This document shows, in pieces, positions 1 to 5,870 of a stretch of 7,023 bases of DNA. The stretch comes from Methanoregula sp. (GTDB lineage Archaea > Halobacteriota > Methanomicrobia > Methanomicrobiales > Methanospirillaceae). The notes beneath the pieces were generated by a model. The model saw nothing but the letters and a program-made list of their open reading frames with translations. It ran no database searches and had not been told where the DNA came from. The translations under genes and the position numbers were made by a program. The stretch spans positions 5,546-12,568 of the forward strand of contig JAQWDG010000034.1 of the NCBI GenBank assembly GCA_028705545.1. Direction: 5' to 3'. Every line of letters starts with the position of its first letter. Position 1 is the first letter of the stretch.

Positions 1-58
1 GGCCACTGCTACAGACCAAAAAGGGGAATCACCGCAGGAACTGCGCAAAACAACAATA

Positions 59-142
59 CGCTGAGGGGGGGAATTGAACCCCCGAGGCACTTTCGCACCA
101 CAGGCTTTCCAGGCCTGCGCCCTACCGCTAGACTACCTCAGC
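59..142 (-). tRNA. tRNA-Ser(GGA)
   Basis: Read on the minus strand, the acceptor arms GCTGAGG (142-136) and CCTCAGC (66-60) pair perfectly, followed by discriminator G at 59, the usual base for archaeal tRNA-Ser. The anticodon stem CAGGC/GCCTG encloses the loop CTGGAAA, giving anticodon GGA (+ strand 108-110), which reads serine UCC/UCU codons. A long variable arm of the class II type lies between the anticodon and T arms, as expected for serine. The T arm has GGGGG/CCCCC around TTCAATT. CCA is not encoded, so it must be added after transcription. No intron is seen. The gene lies 42 bases past the cbf5 stop on the same strand, with its own TATA element. Confidence 0.96.
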
Positions 143-168
143 AAAAAGTGTATCCCATGTATTTGCCG

Positions 169-180
169 GATATATTTTTT
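169..180 (-). promoter_or_regulatory. TATA box (box A) of tRNA-Ser
   Basis: The minus strand reads AAAAAATATATC here. Its centre is about 32 bases before the tRNA 5' end, which fits an archaeal TBP site with a short 5' leader. It sits in the short gap after the cbf5 stop, so the tRNA can be transcribed independently of cbf5. Confidence 0.6.
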
Positions 181-184
181 AATC

Positions 185-1150
185 CTATCCTTTCGCGGGG
201 GCGGGAACGGCTTTTTGCCGACAATGTTTTTTCCAGCCCTGCGGGTAGGTGCCGGGCGCCATGAATACCGTTGTCATGGCGATAAAGAGACCGGTCGCGC
301 CGGGTTTCCAGCCGGCTGACGGGGCAAGCGCCCTCCCGAGGCCGACGAACTCCGTTTTTTCCGTGAGAACAGCGACGATCTGATCCTTCCTGAACTCGTC
401 GCAGCGGAGCACCCCGACACCGGCAAGGGCCGCGCCGTGACAGAGCGCATCGACCGCGGTATCGCGCACAACCACCGCTGGCAGGTCGGGGACGGCCGCA
501 TCGACAGAAACGATCATGGATTCAAGGGTCCGGCGGTCTCCTGCATCCGCCGCAGCGCACGCGTCCTGGAGATCGTGGAGCGTATGCATGACGCTCTCGC
601 CAAATGCCCCCGACCGGGTCCGGCGCAGCTCCTGCATGTGCGCACCCGTCCCGAGCGCGAGGCCCATATGGTGGCAGAGGGAGCGGATGTAGGTGCCCGC
701 ATCGCATTCGACTTTGAAAAGCACGAGCCGGCCATCTACCCCGAGGATCTCCAGTTTTTTGATGGTGCGGATGCGTAACAGGCGCTTGACCGCGCTCCTC
801 CGGGGCGGGCGCTGGTAGATCCGGCCGGTAAATTCCGCAGCAATCTCATCGATCCGCTTCCGGTCCACCTCCTTGTGGAGCCGCATCAGGCAGATGTATT
901 CCTTGTCGTGTTTTAAGAGCAGCGGGGCGAGGCGCACGGCGTTCCCGAGCATCACTAAGAGGATTCCCGAGACCTGCGGGTCGAGCGTGCCCGCATGGCC
1001 CACCTGGCAGCCGAGCATCCTTCCCACCCAGGCGGCAACCTCGTGGCTGGATGGCCCCCGGGTCTTGTCGATCACGACAATGCCGGCCCCGTGCCAGAGC
1101 GGCACAGCTCGCGATCCCTCTGTCTGATCCGGTATTTCGGGCATCGTCAT
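185..1150 (-). CDS. cbf5: Cbf5, archaeal H/ACA RNP tRNA/rRNA pseudouridine synthase
   Basis: This is the catalytic subunit of H/ACA guide RNPs, which isomerise uridine to pseudouridine in rRNA; archaeal Cbf5 can also act on tRNA U55 without a guide. The product is 321 residues, close to the usual length of about 330. The TruB-type catalytic motif GHAGTLDPQVSG lies at residues 51-62 with the catalytic Asp at D57. Other family motifs are GPSSHEVAAWV (32-42), HDKEYICLMRLH (81-92), PPRRSAVKR (115-123) and AGTYIRSLCHHMGLALG (151-167). A C-terminal PUA domain follows from about residue 225. The ATG at 1150 overlaps the hemD stop as ATGA, which suggests translational coupling. A second in-frame ATG two codons later (1144) is an alternative start. 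The open frame extends further upstream but only inside hemD, with no family similarity. The stop is TAG. Confidence 0.96.
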   Translation of the reverse strand: MTMPEIPDQTEGSRAVPLWHGAGIVVIDKTRGPSSHEVAAWVGRMLGCQVGHAGTLDPQVSGILLVMLGNAVRLAPLLLKHDKEYICLMRLHKEVDRKRIDEIAAEFTGRIYQRPPRRSAVKRLLRIRTIKKLEILGVDGRLVLFKVECDAGTYIRSLCHHMGLALGTGAHMQELRRTRSGAFGESVMHTLHDLQDACAAADAGDRRTLESMIVSVDAAVPDLPAVVVRDTAVDALCHGAALAGVGVLRCDEFRKDQIVAVLTEKTEFVGLGRALAPSAGWKPGATGLFIAMTTVFMAPGTYPQGWKKHCRQKAVPAPAKG

Positions 1151-1839
1151 CGTACTATCCGTGTCTTTCCCCGGTATTCGTTGAGCGCCGCAAGCGTTCC
1201 TTCGAGCGACCCGTCCCCCACGATATCGGGGAACGTTCCCCCGCACCGCATTGCGTCTGCGGTGATCTCGCCGATGGCCATCACCAGCAGGTCGCACCGG
1301 GGCGTCCAGACCGCTTTTTTATACGACATCGCACTCGTGAAGAGGATGGCATCCGCCCCGCTGATATCGAGCGGCTCGTTTGTGGACGCGAGCCGGTAAC
1401 AGCGGAATTCCTTGGCAATGCCGCCAGCTGATTCGATAGCGCGGATGAGGGGGGCGTTCGGGACATCGGCGCGGGGCAGGCCGATCGTCTTTCCCTTTAT
1501 CCATTCCCCGAGGTACGGGACAAAATCCCGCGAGTAGAAACCGGGCAGGGTCTCGGCTGCGATTCCGCACCGTTCAAGCTCCCGTGCCGTCTCGGGGCCG
1601 ATCGCGATCACTCTCGGGGGGTTTACGAGGAGCGGTGCCACGATCTTTGCGGGAAGGGCGCTCGTGAAAAAGATGCAGTCGAACTCGCCGTTTTTCGTTG
1701 CCGCTATAAACGCGTCAACCACACCTTTCTCTATCTCGGAACGAAGCGGGTGGACGCTGTAGCAGGCATGGCCGAACGCTGCGCACCGTGCCGCATCCCG
1801 TTCTTCTTTCCCTGAAAGGCGCGTGACTGCGATCTTCAT
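1147..1839 (-). CDS. hemD: Uroporphyrinogen-III synthase
   Basis: HemD closes and inverts ring D of hydroxymethylbilane to give uroporphyrinogen III, precursor of F430, corrinoids, siroheme and heme-like compounds; it is a soluble cytosolic enzyme. The product is 230 residues from ATG 1839. It shows the two-lobe layout of the family: FFTSAL (57-62) and IAIGPETARELERCG (78-92) in one lobe, LPRAD (121-125), a conserved Tyr at 148, ILFTSAMSYKK (165-175) and AIGEITADAMRCGG (188-201) after it. The family is weakly conserved, so assignment rests on this repeated TSA/IG..TA pattern. An alternative GTG start at 1854 adds five codons, but it lies within the Shine-Dalgarno-like GGGGGTGA (1859-1852), which favours ATG 1839. 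The stop overlaps the cbf5 start. Other heme-pathway genes are not in the window. Confidence 0.86.
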   Translation of the reverse strand: MKIAVTRLSGKEERDAARCAAFGHACYSVHPLRSEIEKGVVDAFIAATKNGEFDCIFFTSALPAKIVAPLLVNPPRVIAIGPETARELERCGIAAETLPGFYSRDFVPYLGEWIKGKTIGLPRADVPNAPLIRAIESAGGIAKEFRCYRLASTNEPLDISGADAILFTSAMSYKKAVWTPRCDLLVMAIGEITADAMRCGGTFPDIVGDGSLEGTLAALNEYRGKTRIVR

Positions 1840-1917
1840 TGGTGGATTTTTCACCCCCGGATATTAAGAGGATATGCATTTCGGTTGATTTATGTCCATT
1901 CTCCTGTACATTCTGAT
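1840..1917. promoter_or_regulatory. Divergent hemD / permease promoter region
   Basis: These 78 bases separate two divergent genes and must hold both promoters. Leftwards, GGGGGTGA at 1859-1852 is a ribosome binding site about 11 bases before the hemD ATG. AT-rich TATA candidates are GATATGCAT (1871-1879) and GATTTATG (1887-1894). The second lies about 27 bases before the permease ATG, which would suit a leaderless transcript. Which box serves which gene cannot be settled by eye. Confidence 0.4.
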
Positions 1918-3132
1918 ATGATCGAGATCGCAATCGGGGTGCTTTTCGGGGTTCTCCTCGGCACCGCGAGCGGTCTTATTCCCGGCGTCCACGCGAACAC
2001 GCTCGCGGGGATCCTGCTCGGTGCGCAGGCCCTCCTCCTTGCCGTGCTCGGGCCGCTTGCACTTGCCGGAACCCTCTTTGCCGCCCTGATCACGCACACC
2101 TTTGTCGAGTGCGTCCCTTCAACCTTTCTTGGCATTCCCGATGCGGACACATCTCTTTCGGTTCTTCCGGCCCACGCACTCTGCCTGGAAGGAAACGGCG
2201 AGGAGGCAGTAAGGATCGCTGCCCTCGGGAGTGCCTGCGCGATTATCATTGCAGTCCCGCTCTCGGTCCTCTGTTTTGTTTTCCTGCCCGCCCTCCAGCC
2301 GTACTTCGACTGGGGCATCGGCATCCTGATCGTTGCCGTCATCGGGTACATGATCGTCATGAGCGAATCGCCCGGGTGGGCGCTTGCAATCTTTGCTGTA
2401 TCGGGCCTGCTTGGTACATTTGCAATGCGGTACGACTTCCTCTGCTGGCACACCCTCGGGGGCACAACCGCGGTACTCATGCCGCTCCTTGCCGGCCTCT
2501 TTGGGATCTCTGTCCTGCTCGTTGCCGCGCAGGGCAGGCTGCCCGTCCAGCAGTTCCGCGGCCTCCGGGTGGAAAACAAGACCGTTGTGAAGAGTTCGGT
2601 GCTCGGCACCCTTGCCGGCATCGCGGTCGGGTGGCTGCCGGGGCTTTCGACCGCCACTGCAAACGGGGCCCTTGCCTCGGTGATCGGGTACGAGAAGGAC
2701 CGCCGGGCCTACATCCTTGCCACGAGCGCGGCAAACACCGCAAATGCGTTCATCGGGCTTGCCGCGCTCTATGCGCTTTCGAGGACAAGAAACGGCGTGA
2801 TGGTCGCGCTCGCGGAGCTGCCGCTCCCCTCCATGAGCGAACTTGTGGTCATCGGCGTCCTTGCAGCCTGCCTTGCCTATATCATCACCGTCTCCCTCTC
2901 CCGCTCTGCCGGGCGGCTCAACGGGATCAATGGTACGATGCTCAACCGGGCGGTGATCCTCTTTGTCGTGGGCCTGTGCATTCTTCTTACCGGTCCGTTC
3001 GGGATCTTCATCCTGGTCCTTGCCACGCTCCTCGGTCTCGTGCCCCACATTATCAATGTCTCACGGGTCTACTGCATGGGCGCCATCATGGTGCCGGTCA
3101 TCCTGTATTCCTTTGGCGTTGCATGGATCTGA
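1918..3132 (+). CDS. TctA-family (DUF112) integral membrane permease
   Basis: This is a very hydrophobic 404-residue protein with about ten or more membrane segments, resembling the large permease subunit of tripartite tricarboxylate transporters (PF01970). Visible signatures are GLIPGVHANT (19-28) and, in the second half, GWLPGLSTATAN (238-249). These are paired PG-containing turns that reflect the internal duplication of this family. The stretch 68-103 (STFLGIPDADTSL..., then a P.HAL...G...EA.RIA pattern) matches the family's nIPG...dGyPLAkkG.a..A segment. Bacterial TctA proteins are about 500 residues, so this is the shorter archaeal form. No TctB or periplasmic TctC partner is nearby, so the substrate and even the transport mode are unknown. 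I start at ATG 1918; an upstream TTG at 1885 adds eleven polar residues, without a ribosome site. No Shine-Dalgarno precedes 1918, so a leaderless mRNA is likely. Confidence 0.87.
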   Translation: MIEIAIGVLFGVLLGTASGLIPGVHANTLAGILLGAQALLLAVLGPLALAGTLFAALITHTFVECVPSTFLGIPDADTSLSVLPAHALCLEGNGEEAVRIAALGSACAIIIAVPLSVLCFVFLPALQPYFDWGIGILIVAVIGYMIVMSESPGWALAIFAVSGLLGTFAMRYDFLCWHTLGGTTAVLMPLLAGLFGISVLLVAAQGRLPVQQFRGLRVENKTVVKSSVLGTLAGIAVGWLPGLSTATANGALASVIGYEKDRRAYILATSAANTANAFIGLAALYALSRTRNGVMVALAELPLPSMSELVVIGVLAACLAYIITVSLSRSAGRLNGINGTMLNRAVILFVVGLCILLTGPFGIFILVLATLLGLVPHIINVSRVYCMGAIMVPVILYSFGVAWI

Positions 3133-3159
3133 TCTCCGGGTGCACATCCTCCCCTTGCG

Positions 3160-3178
3160 GGCTACCTTTTTTTTAGCC
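3160..3178 (+). promoter_or_regulatory. T8 element: permease terminator and/or nop5 TATA-like box
   Basis: An eight-T run (3167-3174) lies inside a small inverted repeat, GGCTA (3160-3164) and TAGCC (3174-3178). It is 34 bases past the permease stop and its centre is about 28 bases before the nop5 ATG. A T-run is enough to terminate archaeal RNA polymerase, and the T-rich block is also at TATA-box distance for a leaderless nop5 transcript. No other TATA candidate exists in the 66-base gap. Confidence 0.4.
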
Positions 3179-3198
3179 GTGCGCCCCACATCTGTACC

Positions 3199-4098
3199 AT
3201 GCAGTCCTGCTGGTTCGGCGACATTGACGGGGGGAAATGCACCCCGTTTACCGGTGACGCCGCTGCGTATGCCCGCCGCGTAAAGGAAAGCCGGGTCAGC
3301 ATGGACAATTTTGTCCCGCTGGATTGGGAGAGGGCAGTAGCCTGCGGGGTCTGCCGCGACCGTGCGGAATACCTGTCCCTCCTCCAGAAAATCTGTATTG
3401 CAGGATCGGAGCAGGGCATCCGGGAGCGGTACGCATCGGGCGATGTCGAGCTGCTCCAGATGGTGCGGACTCTCGACGAGATGGACACGGTGACAAACCT
3501 TCTCTCGGAACGGGTTGCCGACTGGTACCAGATCCGGCACCCCTCGTTCTCCCGCAAGTACCGCAGGACACCGGCGCACGTGCTTGTCCGTTCTATTGCG
3601 GAACGGAGCCGTGAGCGCGGCGGGGGCGGTGCGCTCAACCGGGTTGCACAGGAAATTGCGGGCCTCGCCGAAGCCCGGACTGCGCTTGCAAAGGAGGTCT
3701 CGGCCCGGGCATGCGGGGTGATGCCCAACACGAGCGAGCTCATCGGGGGTCTTGTTGCAGCCCGGCTTCTCTCCTGTGCGGGTGGTTTAAAGGAACTCTC
3801 ACGTCTCCCGGGGAGCGCCATCCAGGTGCTCGGGGCCCGGACCGCCCTCTTTGCGCACATCCGGACTCATGCTCCCGCCCCAAAACACGGGATCATCTTC
3901 CAGCACCGGCGGGTACACAACGCCCCGCGTGAAGTGAGGGGAAAGGTTGCCCGGGTGCTTGCCGCAAAGCTTGCGATTGCTGCCCGGATCGATTACTACC
4001 GGGGCCGGGCGGAACCGGCATTCCTTGAAGAGGCGCAGGCCCGTATCGACCGGGCGGGAACACCTGACACCGGTGGGGAAGGAGGCAGCCAGCCATGA
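3199..4098 (+). CDS. nop5: Nop5 (NOP56/58-like) box C/D RNP scaffold protein
   Basis: Nop5 bridges L7Ae-bound guide RNA and fibrillarin in the archaeal 2'-O-methylation RNP. The 299-residue product has the NOP signatures in order: LDEMDTVTNLLSERVADWY (92-110), PNTSELIGGLVAARL (176-190), LPGSAIQVLGARTALFAH (203-220), PKHGIIFQH (228-236) and RGKVARVLAAKLAIAARID (247-265). It is short for the family, usually about 370-420 residues. The stretch between the WY motif and the PN motif, which holds the coiled coil used for Nop5 self-dimerisation, is only about 65 residues, and the lysine-rich C-terminal tail is absent. The usual GAEKALF motif reads GARTALF. The start is ATG 3199 with no Shine-Dalgarno, so probably leaderless. 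The stop overlaps flpA as ATGA, the classic archaeal nop5-fibrillarin operon. Confidence 0.95.
   Translation: MQSCWFGDIDGGKCTPFTGDAAAYARRVKESRVSMDNFVPLDWERAVACGVCRDRAEYLSLLQKICIAGSEQGIRERYASGDVELLQMVRTLDEMDTVTNLLSERVADWYQIRHPSFSRKYRRTPAHVLVRSIAERSRERGGGGALNRVAQEIAGLAEARTALAKEVSARACGVMPNTSELIGGLVAARLLSCAGGLKELSRLPGSAIQVLGARTALFAHIRTHAPAPKHGIIFQHRRVHNAPREVRGKVARVLAAKLAIAARIDYYRGRAEPAFLEEAQARIDRAGTPDTGGEGGSQP
4081..4085 (+). promoter_or_regulatory. Shine-Dalgarno of flpA
   Basis: GGAGG lies nine bases before ATG 4095, inside the last codons of nop5. It fixes the flpA start and shows that this internal operon gene uses a ribosome site, while first genes in the window (nop5, thyA) lack one. Confidence 0.75.
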
Positions 4099-4694
4099 TC
4101 CGGATCGGGGATGTGCTCGTCTCGAAAGGCGAAGGAGGAGTCTACAGCGAGAGGATGCTGGACGGGTACCGGGTCTGGGACCCGTACCGGAGCAAGCTTG
4201 CGGCCCTGTACCTTCTGGGAAAAGGCATCGAACTTGTCCCGGGTATGAAGGTCCTTTATCTCGGGGCTGCGAACGGGACCACGGTTTCCCATGTTGCCGA
4301 TTACACGGAAGTTGTCTACGCCGTCGAGTTCGCCCCGCGCCCCATGCAGGACCTGCTCGAAGTGGCCCGCCGGCGCAAGAACGTGATGCCGATCCTTGCC
4401 GATGCATCCTGCCCGGAGCAGTACGCAATGCTTGTGGAGGCAGTCGACCTCCTCTACCAGGATGTCGCCCAGCCGGACCAGGCCGCGATCGCGCTCAGGA
4501 ACTGCATATTCCTGAAAAAAGGCGGGCACCTCGTCCTCATGCTTAAGACCCGGAGCGTGGATATCAGGAAAGAGCCGGCCGAAGTCTTCCGGGACACGCT
4601 CGATATCCTCATCTCTGCCGGTCTCACAATAGTTGAGAGTACATGGCTTGCCCCCTACCACCAGGACCACGCGGCCATTATCTGTGAAAAATAA
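4095..4694 (+). CDS. flpA: Fibrillarin-like rRNA/tRNA 2'-O-methyltransferase
   Basis: This is the SAM-dependent methyltransferase of box C/D guide RNPs; it methylates ribose 2'-OH groups in rRNA and tRNA when docked on Nop5. It is a 199-residue product, typical for archaeal fibrillarins, which lack the eukaryotic glycine/arginine-rich tail. The Rossmann fold shows SAM motif I VLYLGAANGTTVSHVAD (53-69), the acidic YAVEFAPR (75-82), and ILADA (100-104). Family comparison places the catalytic tetrad at K34, D123 (in LLYQDVAQPDQ), K151 (in LVLMLKTRSVD) and H192 (in PYHQDHA). The start ATG 4095 overlaps the nop5 stop by four bases and is preceded by GGAGG (4081-4085) nine bases upstream, so it has both coupling and its own ribosome site. 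Confidence 0.97.
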   Translation: MIRIGDVLVSKGEGGVYSERMLDGYRVWDPYRSKLAALYLLGKGIELVPGMKVLYLGAANGTTVSHVADYTEVVYAVEFAPRPMQDLLEVARRRKNVMPILADASCPEQYAMLVEAVDLLYQDVAQPDQAAIALRNCIFLKKGGHLVLMLKTRSVDIRKEPAEVFRDTLDILISAGLTIVESTWLAPYHQDHAAIICEK

Positions 4695-4709
4695 CCTTCC
4701 GGTATCCTT

Positions 4710-5435
4710 ATGCCATCCGATATGCGTGTTTATTCTGCCGGTCCCCTGACCCTCATCGCACTGCTGGTCATCATCGGGCTTGTTGTCATCGTTGTACCGT
4801 TACTGTTCCTGGGCCTTGTGGGCAGTGCGTTCACAAACCTTGTCGGCCTGTCGTGGATTACCGCGACTGCCCTTGTTATCCTGATCCTTATTTGCAGCCT
4901 TGTGAACATCCCGGTCTGGAAGGTCCGCAAGGAAACGATCCGGATGCCGCATGGCGAAGCGGGGCAGTTCCCTGACGCGTTTACCCCCACCGAAGTTGGC
5001 GGAATGTGGGAGACTTCGATTGCGGTGAATCTTGGCGGGGCAATCATCCCTGCAGCTATGGCCGGCTGGCTGCTGTACCGTGCTTCCTCCGTCATGGCAG
5101 GGGAGACGCTGTATCTCCAGGTGGCGGCAGCAATCCTGGTTGTTGCTGCGATAGCCTACGTAACGACCCGGCCGGTACTGGGACTGGGGCTCCGTGTCCC
5201 CCTGTTTGTCCCGGGCCTCACGGCTCTTCTCTGCGGTATCCTGTTTGCGCAGGGACTTGGGCTCACTGCGGGGGTTATTGCATTTGTGAGCGCTGTCTTT
5301 GGCATCCTGCTGGGTGCCAATCTCGCCCACCTGCCCCATGTGGGCGATCTCGAAGTGCCGCAGGTCAGCATTGGCGGGGCAGGGACGTTCGGCGCGGTCT
5401 TTATCGGATGTATCCTGTCGGCCATTATTGCATGA
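4710..5435 (+). CDS. DUF1614 family membrane protein
   Basis: A 241-residue integral membrane protein with roughly six or seven hydrophobic segments (about 11-37, 49-68, 104-123, 134-152, 163-180, 184-205 and 222-240). It matches the DUF1614 pattern: the first helices followed by SLVNIPVWKV (63-72), then VNLGGAIIPAAMAGWLL (106-122), a GLGLRVPLFVPGL segment (158-170), GILLGANLAHL (198-208) and the C-terminal VSIGGAGTFGAVFIGCIL (219-236). The function of this family is unknown and I do not assign one. It begins 15 bases after the flpA stop, on the same strand, so cotranscription is possible. No Shine-Dalgarno is seen. ATG 4722 (residue 5) is an equally possible start and would remove only four residues. 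Confidence 0.82.
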   Translation: MPSDMRVYSAGPLTLIALLVIIGLVVIVVPLLFLGLVGSAFTNLVGLSWITATALVILILICSLVNIPVWKVRKETIRMPHGEAGQFPDAFTPTEVGGMWETSIAVNLGGAIIPAAMAGWLLYRASSVMAGETLYLQVAAAILVVAAIAYVTTRPVLGLGLRVPLFVPGLTALLCGILFAQGLGLTAGVIAFVSAVFGILLGANLAHLPHVGDLEVPQVSIGGAGTFGAVFIGCILSAIIA

Positions 5436-5439
5436 GATC

Positions 5440-5455
5440 GTGCCGGCACTTTTTT
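5440..5455 (+). terminator. Putative terminator after the DUF1614 gene
   Basis: The perfect palindrome GTGCCGGCAC (5440-5449) runs directly into six T (5450-5455), starting four bases past the stop codon. The stem is short, but a T-run alone can release archaeal RNA polymerase. A further T5 (5471-5475) and T7 (5501-5507) follow. Confidence 0.5.
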
Positions 5456-5467
5456 CGGTAGAGTCTG

Positions 5468-5545
5468 GTATTTTTGTGCGTGGAAATCCGGATTGTCGGA
5501 TTTTTTTGGCGCGAAAGTTCCTGCGGCCCACAAATTTCCGGACGA
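5468..5545 (+). repeat. Degenerate outlying copies of the 31-base repeat
   Basis: GAAA anchors at 5483 and 5513 are 30 bases apart. The second lies in TTGGCGCGAAA (5506-5516), an 11-base exact match to 5770-5780 in the main block. Another repeat-like fragment, AAATTTCCGG, is at 5532-5541. A small inverted repeat ATCCG/CGGAT (5486-5490 and 5497-5501) is embedded. These look like decayed units, out of phase with the main block. Confidence 0.45.
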
Positions 5546-5572
5546 TCGCACCAAAACCCGGGAAAACACCCG

Positions 5573-5579
5573 TTTAATA
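5573..5579 (+). promoter_or_regulatory. Possible TATA box facing the repeat block
   Basis: TTTAATA is centred about 25 bases before an ATG at 5601, at the spacing of a leaderless archaeal start. The frame from 5601 closes after 17 codons (TGA 5652-5654), just as the main repeat block begins. It could drive a short transcript through the repeats, but a chance match is quite possible in AT-rich DNA. Confidence 0.25.
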
Positions 5580-5637
5580 CCCACTTTACCGACGGAGAGT
5601 ATGGTTCGGCATAAAATCCTGTACGACCGATCGGGCC

Positions 5638-5792
5638 CGGCACGCTCGCGCTGAAATTCCGGCTGCCCGGTTTTTTTCGGGTTGAAAGTTTACGGACGGA
5701 AAAATTTTCGGCTCGAAATTTGAAAAACCGGAAAATTTTTGGATTGAAAATTGAAAAATCCAAAAAAAGTTGGCGCGAAATCTGGAAAAAAA
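5638..5792 (+). repeat. 31-base-period tandem repeat, block A (5 units)
   Basis: Five contiguous units of exactly 31 bases: 5638-5668, 5669-5699, 5700-5730, 5731-5761 and 5762-5792. A GAAA anchor sits at the same place in each (5653, 5684, 5715, 5746, 5777). The best-kept units are the third and fourth, with A4-5T4-5, then a G/C cluster, then the paired motif GAAANTTGAAAA whose two GAAA elements are 7 bases apart, then CC. The fourth unit with the next base run forms a perfect 10-base inverted repeat, TTTTTGGATT (5736-5745) and AATCCAAAAA (5757-5766), around an 11-base loop. Units diverge by substitution, with no insertions. 31 bases is close to three helical turns, so the A-tracts would lie on one face of the DNA. 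Confidence 0.75.
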
Positions 5793-5870
5793 GGTGTTAG
5801 TCAGGTAACTAACTAACATTCACGTCGTAGACCTGCCACAATTCGATCTCCCGCGATCTGATATTTCGGG
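5793..5870. other. Non-repeat spacer with palindromes between repeat blocks
   Basis: These 78 bases interrupt the array. They contain the perfect inverted repeat GTTAGT (5796-5801) and ACTAAC (5808-5813), with a second overlapping ACTAAC at 5812-5817, and two CGATCT copies (5844-5849 and 5854-5859). The block B phase does not continue that of block A: the last A anchor and the first B anchor are 109 bases apart, not a multiple of 31. No gene is visible. Confidence 0.6.

Noticed and set aside
1151..1297. N-terminal extension of Cbf5 upstream of 1150
   Set aside because: The extra 49 residues lie entirely within hemD, are Arg-rich as expected for an out-of-frame reading, and do not resemble the N-terminus of Cbf5; ATGA overlap at 1150 is the natural start.
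437..1431. Long plus-strand open frames opposite hemD and cbf5 (for example 437-778 and 995-1399)
   Set aside because: They are antisense shadows in G+C-rich coding DNA, with Arg/Pro/Ala-rich translations and no recognisable domain; the minus-strand genes are firmly identified.
2109..3176. Open frames of 309-355 codons on both strands within the permease gene
   Set aside because: These are frame-shifted or antisense readings of the permease gene. The permease frame has clear membrane segments and family motifs, and these do not.
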